A stretch of DNA of 45,117 nucleotides, taken from Cyanobacteriota bacterium (lineage in GTDB: Bacteria; Cyanobacteriota; Cyanobacteriia; Pseudanabaenales; Pseudanabaenaceae). Positions 26,899-34,493 of this stretch are shown one piece after another. The stretch's first letter is position 1. Each line of letters opens with the position of its first letter. Where the stretch lies: assembly GCA_025356295.1 (NCBI GenBank), contig JANXUJ010000151.1:1-45117 (forward strand). The letters run 5' to 3'. Below the pieces are notes generated by a model. That model did no database searches and was not told where the DNA came from. It worked only from the letters and a program-made list of their open reading frames with translations. The translations under genes and the position numbers were made by a program.

Positions 26899-27630
26899 CT
26901 AAGACCAGATAATACCTGTCAAATTTGCTTCTTGCGTTCGCATTCCCTCAGTAACCGCATCAGCAAGTTTAGATTTACTCAAGTTCGCCTTATAAAAATT
27001 TACGCGTGTCAAATCAGAACCCTGAAGATTTGCCCCAGTTAAGTCTGCTTCACTCAAATCAGCATCACAAAGACTCGCTCCATACAAACTAGCAAAACTC
27101 AGGTCAACCTCAGACAGCATCGCCTTATTGATATTTGCCCCATTTAGACTAGCTCGACTAAGATCAGCACGTTGCAAAAATGCTTCATTGAGATTTGCCC
27201 CAAATAAACGCGCATCTCTAAGAATTGCTTCACTAAGATCAGCACGATTTAAATTAGTTTTCCCCATGTTTGCGCCAGTCAGCTTAGCGCGGGGGAGTTT
27301 AGCTTTGCTCAAAATTGCTTTATAGAGATTCACACCATAAAGCTTTGCATCACTGAGATTTGCTTCACTGAGATCTGCTTCTCCCAAATCTGCACCACTA
27401 AAGTTTGCCCTGACAAGAGTGGCGCGATAGAGCTTAGTGCCATTTAAGTCCGCACCGTTTAGTTTGGCACTGCTTAAGTTTGCACCATAGAGACTAGCTT
27501 CACTGAGATTCGCTCCACTCAAATCAGCATCGCTCAAGTCGATTCCATTCATATCAGTTTTGCTAAGATTGACCCCTGCAAAGCTGCGGCGACCTGTATG
27601 GTAACTATCGATCAGTTGATTAACTTCCAT
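26899..27630 (-). CDS. Pentapeptide-repeat protein
   Basis: A 243-residue protein made almost wholly of A(D/N)LxX repeats from about residue 18 to 225, for example ADLSGANLSEASLYGANLSSA. Such proteins fold as a right-handed quadrilateral beta-helix and are numerous in cyanobacteria; individual functions are mostly unknown. There is no signal peptide or other domain. It converges on cobH with a 7-bp gap and no visible terminator between them. The repeated DNA makes it prone to recombination. Confidence 0.93.
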   Translation of the reverse strand: MEVNQLIDSYHTGRRSFAGVNLSKTDMNGIDLSDADLSGANLSEASLYGANLSSAKLNGADLNGTKLYRATLVRANFSGADLGEADLSEANLSDAKLYGVNLYKAILSKAKLPRAKLTGANMGKTNLNRADLSEAILRDARLFGANLNEAFLQRADLSRASLNGANINKAMLSEVDLSFASLYGASLCDADLSEADLTGANLQGSDLTRVNFYKANLSKSKLADAVTEGMRTQEANLTGIIWS

Positions 27631-27654
27631 TATTTTTTTCTTAAATATAAGACT

Positions 27655-27691
27655 AATAGGATAAAACCCACAAAGCGTGTTTTATCCTATT
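27655..27691. terminator. Hairpin terminator after gvpG
   Basis: Perfect 13-base arms (27655-27667 and 27679-27691) enclose an 11-base loop containing CAAAGCG. It overlaps the last codon region of the gvpG gene and precedes the pentapeptide-repeat gene on the same strand. Confidence 0.75.
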
Positions 27692-27926
27692 GGTTCTGTT
27701 CTTGGCTTTGTTCGCTTATTTCCGCTTCCATCGCTTCTAAAATCTCTTGTTCTTGAACTGTGAAGTCTTCTTCACTAATATCGCCTAAATCAAACTTTAG
27801 TTGTAAAGAAGTGAGCCGTTTTTGGAGATTTTCTGTTTGTTCTAATTCATCAGTTGCGCGTTCTTCGATTTGTTCTGCGATCCAGACCAGTCCATCGAGG
27901 GGCGCTGTTAGTAGTTGCCATATCAT
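27687..27926 (-). CDS. gvpG: Gas vesicle protein GvpG-like
   Basis: A 79-residue protein with the GvpG pattern: a hydrophobic start MIWQLLTAPLDGLVWIAEQIEERA, then a charged helical region with LQLKFDLGDISEEDFTVQEQEILEAM. GvpG is an accessory protein in assembly of gas vesicles. No structural GvpA, GvpF or other gvp genes are visible in this window, so it is either separated from its cluster or a relic with another role. It is divergent from pyrD, 27 bp away. A GGAG-type ribosome binding site precedes the ATG. Confidence 0.82.
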   Translation of the reverse strand: MIWQLLTAPLDGLVWIAEQIEERATDELEQTENLQKRLTSLQLKFDLGDISEEDFTVQEQEILEAMEAEISEQSQEQNQ

Positions 27927-27953
27927 TGAGAATATACTCCAAACTTATAAATT

Positions 27954-29066
27954 ATGCTAAATGTTGCTTATCGACTTGGGGTGCGTCCTTTGTTATTTTC
28001 TCTTGATCCTGAAGTTGCTCATAATTTGGCGATCGCAGCTTGTCGGCAGATTAGTGAGTTATCTATACTTCAAGCGATCGCCAAGTCTACCTTTTACTAT
28101 AGCGACTCTCGACTATCACAAAACCTGTGGAACTTAAAATTTACCAATCCTGTGGGCTTAGCGGCTGGTTTTGATAAAAATGCGGAAGCGATCGGTGCAT
28201 GGTCAAATCTCGGATTTGGGTTTGCGGAGGTGGGGACAATTACCTCACAAGCTCAAGCAGGCAATCCAAAACCGCGTTTATTTCGCTTGCCCAGCGATCG
28301 CGCAGTGCTAAATCGCATGGGTTTTAATAATCGCGGCGCAGCATCTGTTGCGGTTGATCTTCAGAAATATTTGCGAGCTCATAAACTGAGCATTCCTCTG
28401 GGTATTAATCTTGGCAAATCTAAAGTTACGGCGCTAGAAGATGCAAAATTTGACTATGCCGAAAGTTTTCGATCGCTCTACGAATTCGGTGATTATTTTG
28501 TGGTGAATGTGAGTTCGCCGAACACGCCAAATTTGCGCGATTTGCAAGCCACTGATCAGTTATGCGCGATTTTGGCTGAGCTAAATCCAATTAATATTGC
28601 CCACAAACCGATCTTGGTAAAAATTGCTCCTGACTTAAACGATGCTGACATTATTGAAATTGTCAAAGCTTGTCAAGCCTATGGTGTAGCAGGAATCATT
28701 GCCACAAACACGACAATTTCGCGACAAAATCTGGTCACAACTCATATACAAATCACAGGTAAATCTGTAACCGATGAAGCAGGTGGTATTAGTGGTCAAC
28801 CAGTACGCGATCGCTCTTTGCAAGTGATCAGCCTGATCTGGCAAACAACTCAAGGCAATTTACCGATTATCGGTGTGGGTGGCATTTTCACAGCCGAGGA
28901 TGCTTGGCAAAAGATTATTGCAGGGGCAGCGATCGTGCAAGTTTATACAGGCTTAATCTATGAAAGTCCAGCGATCGTCAAGCAAATTTTACAAGGCTTA
29001 GTCACCAAGCTCGAAACTCATGGCTTAGATAATATCCAACAAGCGATCGGGCTAGCCCATCGTTAA
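27954..29066 (+). CDS. pyrD: Dihydroorotate dehydrogenase, class 2 (quinone)
   Basis: A 370-residue FMN enzyme of pyrimidine synthesis that oxidises dihydroorotate using membrane quinone. Class 2 features are an N-terminal helical extension (about residues 1-45), NPVGLAAGFDKNAEAI, the VNVSSPNTPNLRDLQ segment with the catalytic Ser, IIATNTTISR, and GVGGIFTAEDA for the FMN phosphate. It is followed by a strong terminator. Full length and intact. Confidence 0.97.
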   Translation: MLNVAYRLGVRPLLFSLDPEVAHNLAIAACRQISELSILQAIAKSTFYYSDSRLSQNLWNLKFTNPVGLAAGFDKNAEAIGAWSNLGFGFAEVGTITSQAQAGNPKPRLFRLPSDRAVLNRMGFNNRGAASVAVDLQKYLRAHKLSIPLGINLGKSKVTALEDAKFDYAESFRSLYEFGDYFVVNVSSPNTPNLRDLQATDQLCAILAELNPINIAHKPILVKIAPDLNDADIIEIVKACQAYGVAGIIATNTTISRQNLVTTHIQITGKSVTDEAGGISGQPVRDRSLQVISLIWQTTQGNLPIIGVGGIFTAEDAWQKIIAGAAIVQVYTGLIYESPAIVKQILQGLVTKLETHGLDNIQQAIGLAHR

Positions 29067-29068
29067 AA

Positions 29069-29110
29069 AAAGAGAAATGCTTTGCATTTCTCTTTGCATT
29101 TCTTTTTTTT
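29069..29110 (+). terminator. Rho-independent terminator of pyrD
   Basis: Twelve-base arms (29069-29080 and 29084-29095) enclose a TTT loop with apex GCTTTGC. A partial repeat of the 3' arm and a run of eight Ts follow, which suits termination of plus-strand transcription. Confidence 0.88.
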
Positions 29111-29120
29111 ATGATGATTT

Positions 29121-29531
29121 TTAACGCAATTGCTCTAATTCCGAACGTAAATTTGCAAGTTGTTGCGTGAGTTCTTTAATCTCATCGCGCATACTCGCTT
29201 TTACCTTTTTATCAACTAAATTCTCAGGAATAGCATCATCGACCGTTCTAGCCGTGGTAGTCACAGTAGTTAGCCCAGTCGCTTCTGGCGGCTTGGTCGT
29301 GCCACTGACCTGTTGCGCGATAAAATTATCCACAAAGCTACGCGCTTCGGCTTCGGTGGTTACGCCCTTGTCAGCAAGCTCTTGAGTTACTTCATCAAAA
29401 CTCCGCCCCACCATTCTCAGATTTTGTTCGCGTTTGATCGGGTCTTGGATTACCTCAAGTAATGATGATGTTGCACCCAGTGTGACGTAGTAGCCTCTTT
29501 GCATCAGCTTGCTTAGGTCGATGGTATCCAT
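29121..29531 (-). CDS. Conserved hypothetical coiled-coil protein, phasin-like layout
   Basis: A 136-residue acidic protein. The N-terminal half (DLSKLMQRGYYVTLGATSSLLEVIQDPIKREQNL) is a conserved cyanobacterial type of helix; then comes TEAEARSFVDNFIAQQ, a Thr-rich linker at about 78-100, and a C-terminal heptad coiled coil (IKELTQQLANLRSELEQLR). The layout recalls phasin or polyhydroxyalkanoate-associated proteins, but I do not recognise a specific function. It converges on pyrD and is divergent from idi. Confidence 0.72.
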   Translation of the reverse strand: MDTIDLSKLMQRGYYVTLGATSSLLEVIQDPIKREQNLRMVGRSFDEVTQELADKGVTTEAEARSFVDNFIAQQVSGTTKPPEATGLTTVTTTARTVDDAIPENLVDKKVKASMRDEIKELTQQLANLRSELEQLR

Positions 29532-29587
29532 AAAGCTCCTGCAAATGTGTAGTTTTGTTATATATTCTAGCCGCCCATCTCAACTAA

Positions 29588-30169
29588 ATGGCAAATATCA
29601 TGGATACACCTAAAAAATTAAATAATCAATTAACTAATCAATCAATTAATCAATTAGAAGAAAAAGTTGTTTTAGTAGATAGAAGCGATCGGCAAATCGG
29701 GGTTGCTGAAAAATTACAAGCACACCGTGATGGCTTGCTACATCGTGCTTTTTCGATATTTGTGCTTAACTCTGAGGGACAACTATTGCTCCAAAAACGT
29801 GCTATCCACAAATATCATTCGGGTGGACTCTGGACAAATACCTGTTGCAGCCATCCCCGCCCCGATGAGCCGACCGATCTCGCAGTCCATCGCCGCTTAC
29901 AAGAAGAAATGGGTTTTGATTGTGAATTACGCGAAGTTTTTAGTTTTATTTATCAAGCAAAACTCGATCACGGTTTGACAGAACATGAATTTGATCGCGT
30001 ATTTGTAGGATATAGCGATTGCAAACCAATCCTCAATCCTGAAGAAGCAGAAGATTGGAAATGGATAGATTTAAAAATTTTGCAAGCTGATATTAAGAAT
30101 CATCCTGAATCTTATACATATTGGTTACGCGATTGCTGCGATCGCTTCATCGCTGAACTAAGATCATAG
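29588..30169 (+). CDS. idi: Isopentenyl-diphosphate delta-isomerase, type I
   Basis: A 193-residue Nudix-fold isomerase that interconverts IPP and DMAPP for carotenoid, chlorophyll and quinone side chains. The type I active-site Cys is in WTNTCCSHPRP (Cys86/87), the metal-binding His are in HRDGLLHRAF, the Nudix-like helix is HRRLQEEMGF, and the catalytic Glu region is GLTEHEFD (132-134). The first 24 residues are Asn/Gln/Leu-rich and coded by a degenerate AATCAATT-like repeat, probably not part of the fold; a start at Met5 is also possible. Most cyanobacteria I know of use the FMN-dependent type II enzyme, so type I is noteworthy. Confidence 0.93.
   Translation: MANIMDTPKKLNNQLTNQSINQLEEKVVLVDRSDRQIGVAEKLQAHRDGLLHRAFSIFVLNSEGQLLLQKRAIHKYHSGGLWTNTCCSHPRPDEPTDLAVHRRLQEEMGFDCELREVFSFIYQAKLDHGLTEHEFDRVFVGYSDCKPILNPEEAEDWKWIDLKILQADIKNHPESYTYWLRDCCDRFIAELRS
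29621..29656. repeat. AT-rich simple repeat in the 5' end of idi
   Basis: Successive AATCAATT-like units encode the NQL/NQS stretch at the N-terminus of Idi. It appears to be slippage-derived. Confidence 0.6.
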
Positions 30170-30252
30170 AAAGATGCGCCTTAAAACCTACTCTCTGGTT
30201 TTGGGTTTTAATTATGCTGAGCTACTTAAACCTATGATTACAAAAGGAAAAT

Positions 30253-30735
30253 ATGGATACTTATTCAGAAGAGCAAGTTGATCAGATTCTTCGCTATGCC
30301 CTCGCGAAAAAGACCAATGGTCAAGACTTAACTAGACAACAAGTATATGAAATCGCTTCCGATATGGGTATCAGCGAGGCTGATTTTTTAGCGTCAGTGC
30401 AAGAATGGCAATCTAAGCAAAGTGTTCGCAAAGAGCAAGTAAAGTTCGATAAATACAAAAAGAAATCATTTCAATCTAACCTGCTTAAATTTGCGATCGT
30501 TAATTCTTTTTTAGTTACTTTCAACTTTTCTACTTCGGGTGGAATTGGCTGGGCGATCTATCCATTATTGTTTTGGGGATTAGGAGTATCTCTAGATGCG
30601 TGGGTTACATATCAATCTGAAAGTGAAGAATACGAAAAGCAATTTCAAAAATGGCTGCGTAAACAAAAGCGCGATCAACTTACCGCCCAACTTACGGGTA
30701 AATTAACCAGTAGCATCGAAGAATGGCTTAAATGA
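30253..30735 (+). CDS. 2TM-domain protein
   Basis: A 160-residue protein. Residues about 1-50 form a soluble helical head (YSEEQVDQILRYALAKK, then a YEIASDMGISEADFLASV unit) like those often linked to SHOCT or 2TM domains. Two hydrophobic helices at about 78-115 (LLKFAIVNSFLVTFNF and IYPLLFWGLGVSLDAWVTY) make a 2TM domain. The C-terminal tail is charged. It is probably an inner- or thylakoid-membrane protein of unknown role. It lies 83 bp after idi on the same strand and is followed by a hairpin terminator. Confidence 0.8.
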   Translation: MDTYSEEQVDQILRYALAKKTNGQDLTRQQVYEIASDMGISEADFLASVQEWQSKQSVRKEQVKFDKYKKKSFQSNLLKFAIVNSFLVTFNFSTSGGIGWAIYPLLFWGLGVSLDAWVTYQSESEEYEKQFQKWLRKQKRDQLTAQLTGKLTSSIEEWLK

Positions 30736-30743
30736 GCAGAAAA

Positions 30744-30766
30744 GAGAATAAGCGTTACTTATTCTC
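30744..30766. terminator. Hairpin between 2TM gene and herA-like gene
   Basis: Nine-base arms GAGAATAAG and CTTATTCTC flank a five-base loop between two converging genes. Confidence 0.7.
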
Positions 30767-30783
30767 AGGTTAAAAATCTCAAG

Positions 30784-32463
30784 TTAAAAACCTAAATCTG
30801 CTTTAGCAGCTTCCGCAACTCGCAGAACTTCAGGTGTCGAAATTTCTTCCCAAGGAACTTCACCGATCGCACGATAAAAAGTCTCGTCATAGAGACGAGT
30901 CTGCACCACCACAGGCATCGGCACGGCATGACCAAGTACCAGCGCTTGCTGCTTAGAATCTAGCTTCGATAAAATCGTTCGCAAGTTGCCACTGCCAGCC
31001 ACACCTGTAAAAATTGCATCGATATCTTTCTCGTCATTTAGCAAAGCTGTAATTCTTGTCCCAATTTGAGACATCACTTCATTATCAATTCCCGATGGAC
31101 GTTGATCGACAATTAGCAAAGTCACAAAGTACTTCCGCATTTCCCGCGCGATCGTCCCAAAAATCGTCTGCCGAGCCGTATTTGGAGCCAGAAATCGATG
31201 GGCTTCTTCGATAGTGATCGTTAACTGCTGTGGGCGATCGCTAATATTTTTGGTCTGTAAAAACCGTTCCGCTTTCTGAACATAAGCATGGTGAATCCGC
31301 CGCGTAATAATATTCGTTGCCAACATATAGGAGAGCAAATTGGATTGTGAACCAAACTCAATCACGATATGTTTACCCGCCGCAATCAAATCAAGAATGC
31401 GTTTAATATAATCTTCGGGACAAGTAGGACGCAAATATTTGAGATCATCAAGGCGGGTAAGCTTACGCTGGAGAGCCATAATTGAGGACTTACTGCCCAT
31501 CTTCTGTTCACAAAATTCTTGAATTTCGGAATTAGTCATCGTCAATAATCGTGAAATCCAACCTTTCCCAAACTCATTTCGTAAGATAATTGCATTTTCT
31601 AAACTAGCCTCCGAGAGATTTAACTCCTCACGGATCAGCATCAAATCTTCAACATCGATTTGGTCATAGCTAATATAAAGTTCCTGAGCGTCCCTTACAC
31701 CACGCCGCTTTGTCGAGTCTGGATCGAGCGTGTAAATCTGCACCTGTGCAGGAAATAATTGCCTTAAGCCTTTAACTGTACTAAATCTTTTGCCCTCAGT
31801 CGCCGCTTCCCAACCGTATTCTGAGTGCATGTCAAAAATCAGATTTACAGCTGCTTGTTTACGGATGATCCCCGACAGTAATAATCGCGTTAAAAAAGAT
31901 TTCCCTGTACCCGACTTACCAAATACACCATTACTGCGCTCAACAAAGCGATCGAGATCGAGACAGATGGGGACGGGCATATCAATCGGCTGCCCGATCG
32001 CAAAATTACGTTTATGGGGATCATCTTCCCAACCAAACACAATCCGAAAATCGCGCTCGGTCGCATCAAATACTTGAGAAAAATGGCTGGGGATCGTCTT
32101 TACAGGCAAAAGCTGGAAGTCGCTATTTTCATTTATCACCCGTTTAGTCAAAAGCTCAAAAGGATTTGCAGGGACAAACATCAACATCGGCGTTAAATTG
32201 ATTGTGCCGAAAGTGCCTGTCCCAGCCAGAATTTCGGTGAGGAAAGTATTTTCAGGATCGGGTGGATTTATAAGAATGCGTGGACTAGCAGTGCCAAGGG
32301 TGACATCGGTAAGGATGCAAAAAAAGCGCGTATGCCGACCATGTACGACTAAGAACTTACCAACGCGCATATCTTCGACTGAGATATCGCCATTTAGTCT
32401 TACTTCTAAACCATCACTCAAAGAACCTTGAACGACAATTCCTAATGGTTGCAATAAATCCAT
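30784..32463 (-). CDS. HerA-like hexameric ATPase (DUF87)
   Basis: A 559-residue FtsK/HerA-superfamily ATPase. An N-terminal beta-rich HAS-barrel-like part (about 1-140) is followed by the ATPase core with Walker A GKSGTGKS at 182-189, a Walker B-like strand ending in IEEAHRFLAP, and the FVTLLIVDQRPSGIDNEVMSQIGTRI segment typical of HerA. In archaea and some bacteria HerA pumps DNA together with NurA nuclease, and related proteins occur in defence islands (Sir2-HerA, DUF4297-HerA). No NurA or effector gene is adjacent here, so it looks like the housekeeping cyanobacterial version. The upstream hairpin at 32500-32540 separates it from rbp. Confidence 0.88.
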   Translation of the reverse strand: MDLLQPLGIVVQGSLSDGLEVRLNGDISVEDMRVGKFLVVHGRHTRFFCILTDVTLGTASPRILINPPDPENTFLTEILAGTGTFGTINLTPMLMFVPANPFELLTKRVINENSDFQLLPVKTIPSHFSQVFDATERDFRIVFGWEDDPHKRNFAIGQPIDMPVPICLDLDRFVERSNGVFGKSGTGKSFLTRLLLSGIIRKQAAVNLIFDMHSEYGWEAATEGKRFSTVKGLRQLFPAQVQIYTLDPDSTKRRGVRDAQELYISYDQIDVEDLMLIREELNLSEASLENAIILRNEFGKGWISRLLTMTNSEIQEFCEQKMGSKSSIMALQRKLTRLDDLKYLRPTCPEDYIKRILDLIAAGKHIVIEFGSQSNLLSYMLATNIITRRIHHAYVQKAERFLQTKNISDRPQQLTITIEEAHRFLAPNTARQTIFGTIAREMRKYFVTLLIVDQRPSGIDNEVMSQIGTRITALLNDEKDIDAIFTGVAGSGNLRTILSKLDSKQQALVLGHAVPMPVVVQTRLYDETFYRAIGEVPWEEISTPEVLRVAEAAKADLGF

Positions 32464-32499
32464 GCAAAATCCACCGCATATTTTTGCCTAGCATAACAA

Positions 32500-32540
32500 A
32501 CAAAATAGAGGATAACGCTGAGCGCTATCCTCTATTTTGT
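32500..32540. terminator. Hairpin terminator of rbp
   Basis: Arms at 32500-32518 and 32522-32540 pair at all but one position around a TGA loop. It lies 62 bases after the rbp stop on the minus strand. Confidence 0.85.
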
Positions 32541-32601
32541 ATATATTTAGTGATTAACGCTGAATGTAATGATAGTTACCAGCTAAGCTTTAACTTAGAA
32601 C

Positions 32602-32949
32602 TTAGTAACGACCACCACCACCACCGCCGCCGCCAGACTTGAAGCCGCCGCGACCACCGCCGCCGCCGCCACGATTACCACCGCCGCCGCCGAACGAGTC
32701 GTTGTTCTCGCGAGGCTTAGCTTTGTTAACCTTGAGAACGCGACCCATCCATTCAGCACCATCCAATGCTGTGATGGCTGCATCTTCTTCTTCGTCTTTG
32801 CTCATTTCGACAAAAGCAAAGCCGCGAGCGCGACCAGTTTCACGATCTGTAGGGAAATGAACACGAGTGACCTTGCCGTAGTCTTCAAAAACAGGCTTTA
32901 AATGGTCTTGAGTAACTTCATAGGACAAGTTACCAACGTAAATAGACAT
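32602..32949 (-). CDS. rbp: RRM-type glycine-rich RNA-binding protein
   Basis: A 115-residue RNA chaperone-like protein. One RRM spans about 1-80: RNP2 is IYVGNL at 3-8 and RNP1 is RGFAFVEM near 42-49. A C-terminal tail of about 30 residues is nearly all Gly with a few Arg, Phe and Asn. Cyanobacterial Rbp proteins are often cold-induced and bind mRNAs, some helping to place photosystem mRNAs at the thylakoid. The ribosome binding site is TTGGAG before the ATG, and a leader of about 100-150 bases without a gene lies upstream, consistent with the long 5' UTR of cold-regulated members. The gene ends in a strong hairpin. Confidence 0.95.
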   Translation of the reverse strand: MSIYVGNLSYEVTQDHLKPVFEDYGKVTRVHFPTDRETGRARGFAFVEMSKDEEEDAAITALDGAEWMGRVLKVNKAKPRENNDSFGGGGGNRGGGGGGRGGFKSGGGGGGGGRY

Positions 32950-33190
32950 TATGCTTTCTCCAAGAATTCAATGAGTATGTAGAGATAGAGATGTCGGAGA
33001 GAAGCTTGTCACGATGAAACAGAAAAAAACTGTCAGTACAGAAAACAATTACTACAACCGATAAATACTTTTACCTTACGAGACTTAGTTTAACCCATGT
33101 GGATTAGATTTGGGTGCAACTTTACATTTTATTTCTTTTTGGAGTTTCTTGTTGGAGCGATCGCCTAGTCAGAAAAAAAGCGATCTAAAC

Positions 33191-33778
33191 TCAATCCATC
33201 CAGCCAATATTTTTGTTGTTTATGCGTTGCAGTTGCTCGTTAGAGCCAGTTGGGCGCGTATAAGGGGTGCGATCACGCTGAGAATATGGCTGCTCGACAG
33301 GTTGCTTGCGAGGAGTCGCCCTATTTTGTGGTGAAGGTTGTGGCACTAACTGAGATGTGGCAGGAGCCTCAACTGGCGATACTGGGACGGATGCTGAGGC
33401 GGCGATCTGTTCTGAGAGCTTATCTGACAGTTTAATATTTGCCTCGGCTAGGCGCAAGTTGTCGCGCTTAACTTCCACAAGTTGTTGATCTAATTCATCT
33501 TTTAAGCTTTCGATCGCGGTAAGTGACTTTTGGAGAAGCTCGACATTGGTTTGGCTAAATTTCAAATCCTTTTGCAAATCAGCGATCGCTTGCAAAAGTT
33601 CAGGTTCACGTTTGGGCGATCGCGCTAGTTCAGATACTGTTGTTGAGACTGGGGCTTGATCAACAACAGTTTCGGACTTTACTTCAATAGTTTTTTCAGT
33701 GAGTTCATTACCAGTTGATGATTTTTGAACTTCATCACGCAATAAATCTGAGATTCCGACTTTCTTTTTAGTTGTCAT
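33191..33778 (-). CDS. Small coiled-coil partner of ParA-type ATPase, McdB-like candidate
   Basis: A 195-residue protein. The N-terminus is short and basic (MTTKKKVGISDLLRDEV), the type of peptide that stimulates ParA-like ATPases. A polar low-complexity region follows, then a coiled coil at about 62-130 (LLQAIADLQKDLKFSQTNVELL and onward), a Pro/Gln/Arg-rich disordered tail, and an extreme C-terminal INNKNIGWMD with a single Trp at 193. This layout matches what is described for McdB, the carboxysome-positioning adaptor, whose C-terminal end has an invariant Trp. It lies 62 bp downstream of a ParA-family gene. It has no recognisable ParB fold. The assignment is an inference from layout and neighbourhood. 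Confidence 0.65.
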   Translation of the reverse strand: MTTKKKVGISDLLRDEVQKSSTGNELTEKTIEVKSETVVDQAPVSTTVSELARSPKREPELLQAIADLQKDLKFSQTNVELLQKSLTAIESLKDELDQQLVEVKRDNLRLAEANIKLSDKLSEQIAASASVPVSPVEAPATSQLVPQPSPQNRATPRKQPVEQPYSQRDRTPYTRPTGSNEQLQRINNKNIGWMD

Positions 33779-33840
33779 AATTTTTATTTGCTAACTTCAT
33801 AAAGTATTTCATGGCGTACATCGCTTTGGATTACCCATGA

Positions 33841-34482
33841 TCACTTGAGAATATCTCGCCGCAATTCATCCACAACCCGCCGATAGTCCGCTTCTGCTTC
33901 TCTGGCATTTTTACCTTTCCACTCTGTGACTAATTTCCCTTCTAGAGCCGCTCGTTCATGAGCTTTATAGGCGCGGACAAAAGCATGAAAAACAGGCACT
34001 CCCAGCTCTAACAGCGTGTTTTGAGCTTCTAGTGCTTCATTGAGGCATCGCGGATCAACACGAGTGAGTAAGACTCGATGAGGAACTTGGGCAGGTCGGA
34101 CGGTGCTTTTTACTGTTTCGACTAGCGCAGTTAAGTCCATTGGTGCTGGTGGAGTAGGTAAAATCAGATAATCGGCGATCGCCACAACTGTGGCAAGGGC
34201 GTGAGAATGCAATGCTGGCGGCGTGTCTACCAATACTAAATCGTAACTGCTAAGTTTCGGTAATTTTTTTAAATGAGTCGGATCAATTTCTTTGGCAATA
34301 TCAAATCCCATCCCTCGATCGCTCCGTCCCACCCACCAAGACAAACTGCCTTGCACATCGGCATCAACTACTAACACTTTAGCGTCTTGAGCTAAAATAC
34401 CTGCTAAGGCGATCGCCGTTGTGGTCTTACCTACACCCCCTTTACCATTGGTAACAACCACAATTTTTGGGGAATTTGTCAT
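33841..34482 (-). CDS. ParA/MinD-family ATPase, McdA-like (type 2) candidate
   Basis: A 213-residue P-loop ATPase with the deviant Walker A KGGVGKTTT (about 14-22) including the signature Lys, the switch I-like DADVQGSLSWW, and Walker B-like LVLVDTPPAL. Such proteins bind DNA nonspecifically as ATP dimers and move cargo over the nucleoid. The WW after QGSLS and the LPTPPAPMDLTALVETV segment differ from chromosome-partition ParA (which has QGNATT) and resemble the cyanobacterial McdA type 2 group as I recall it. It follows lspA by 11 bp and precedes the coiled-coil partner. A plasmid-like partition role is less likely, since no ParB or replication gene is present. Confidence 0.82.
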   Translation of the reverse strand: MTNSPKIVVVTNGKGGVGKTTTAIALAGILAQDAKVLVVDADVQGSLSWWVGRSDRGMGFDIAKEIDPTHLKKLPKLSSYDLVLVDTPPALHSHALATVVAIADYLILPTPPAPMDLTALVETVKSTVRPAQVPHRVLLTRVDPRCLNEALEAQNTLLELGVPVFHAFVRAYKAHERAALEGKLVTEWKGKNAREAEADYRRVVDELRRDILK

Positions 34483-34493
34483 CGTGATGCTCC

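Noticed and set aside
26899..27630. Regular DNA repeats that could be a CRISPR array
   Set aside because: The periodicity is 15 bases, degenerate and in frame, and encodes pentapeptide repeats; there are no spacers.
30784..32463. Antiphage defence island around the HerA-like gene
   Set aside because: Neighbours are rbp, idi and a 2TM protein, with no nuclease, Sir2, reverse transcriptase or other effector.
32602..32700. GC-rich triplet repeat as a structural DNA element
   Set aside because: It is explained by Gly codons in the Rbp tail.
33110..33334. 74-codon plus-strand frame upstream of rbp
   Set aside because: It overlaps the McdB-like gene on the other strand and has no ribosome binding site or recognisable features.
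33841..34482. Plasmid or chromosome partition locus
   Set aside because: There is no ParB fold, no replication initiator and no iteron-like repeat; the partner lacks a DNA-binding domain.
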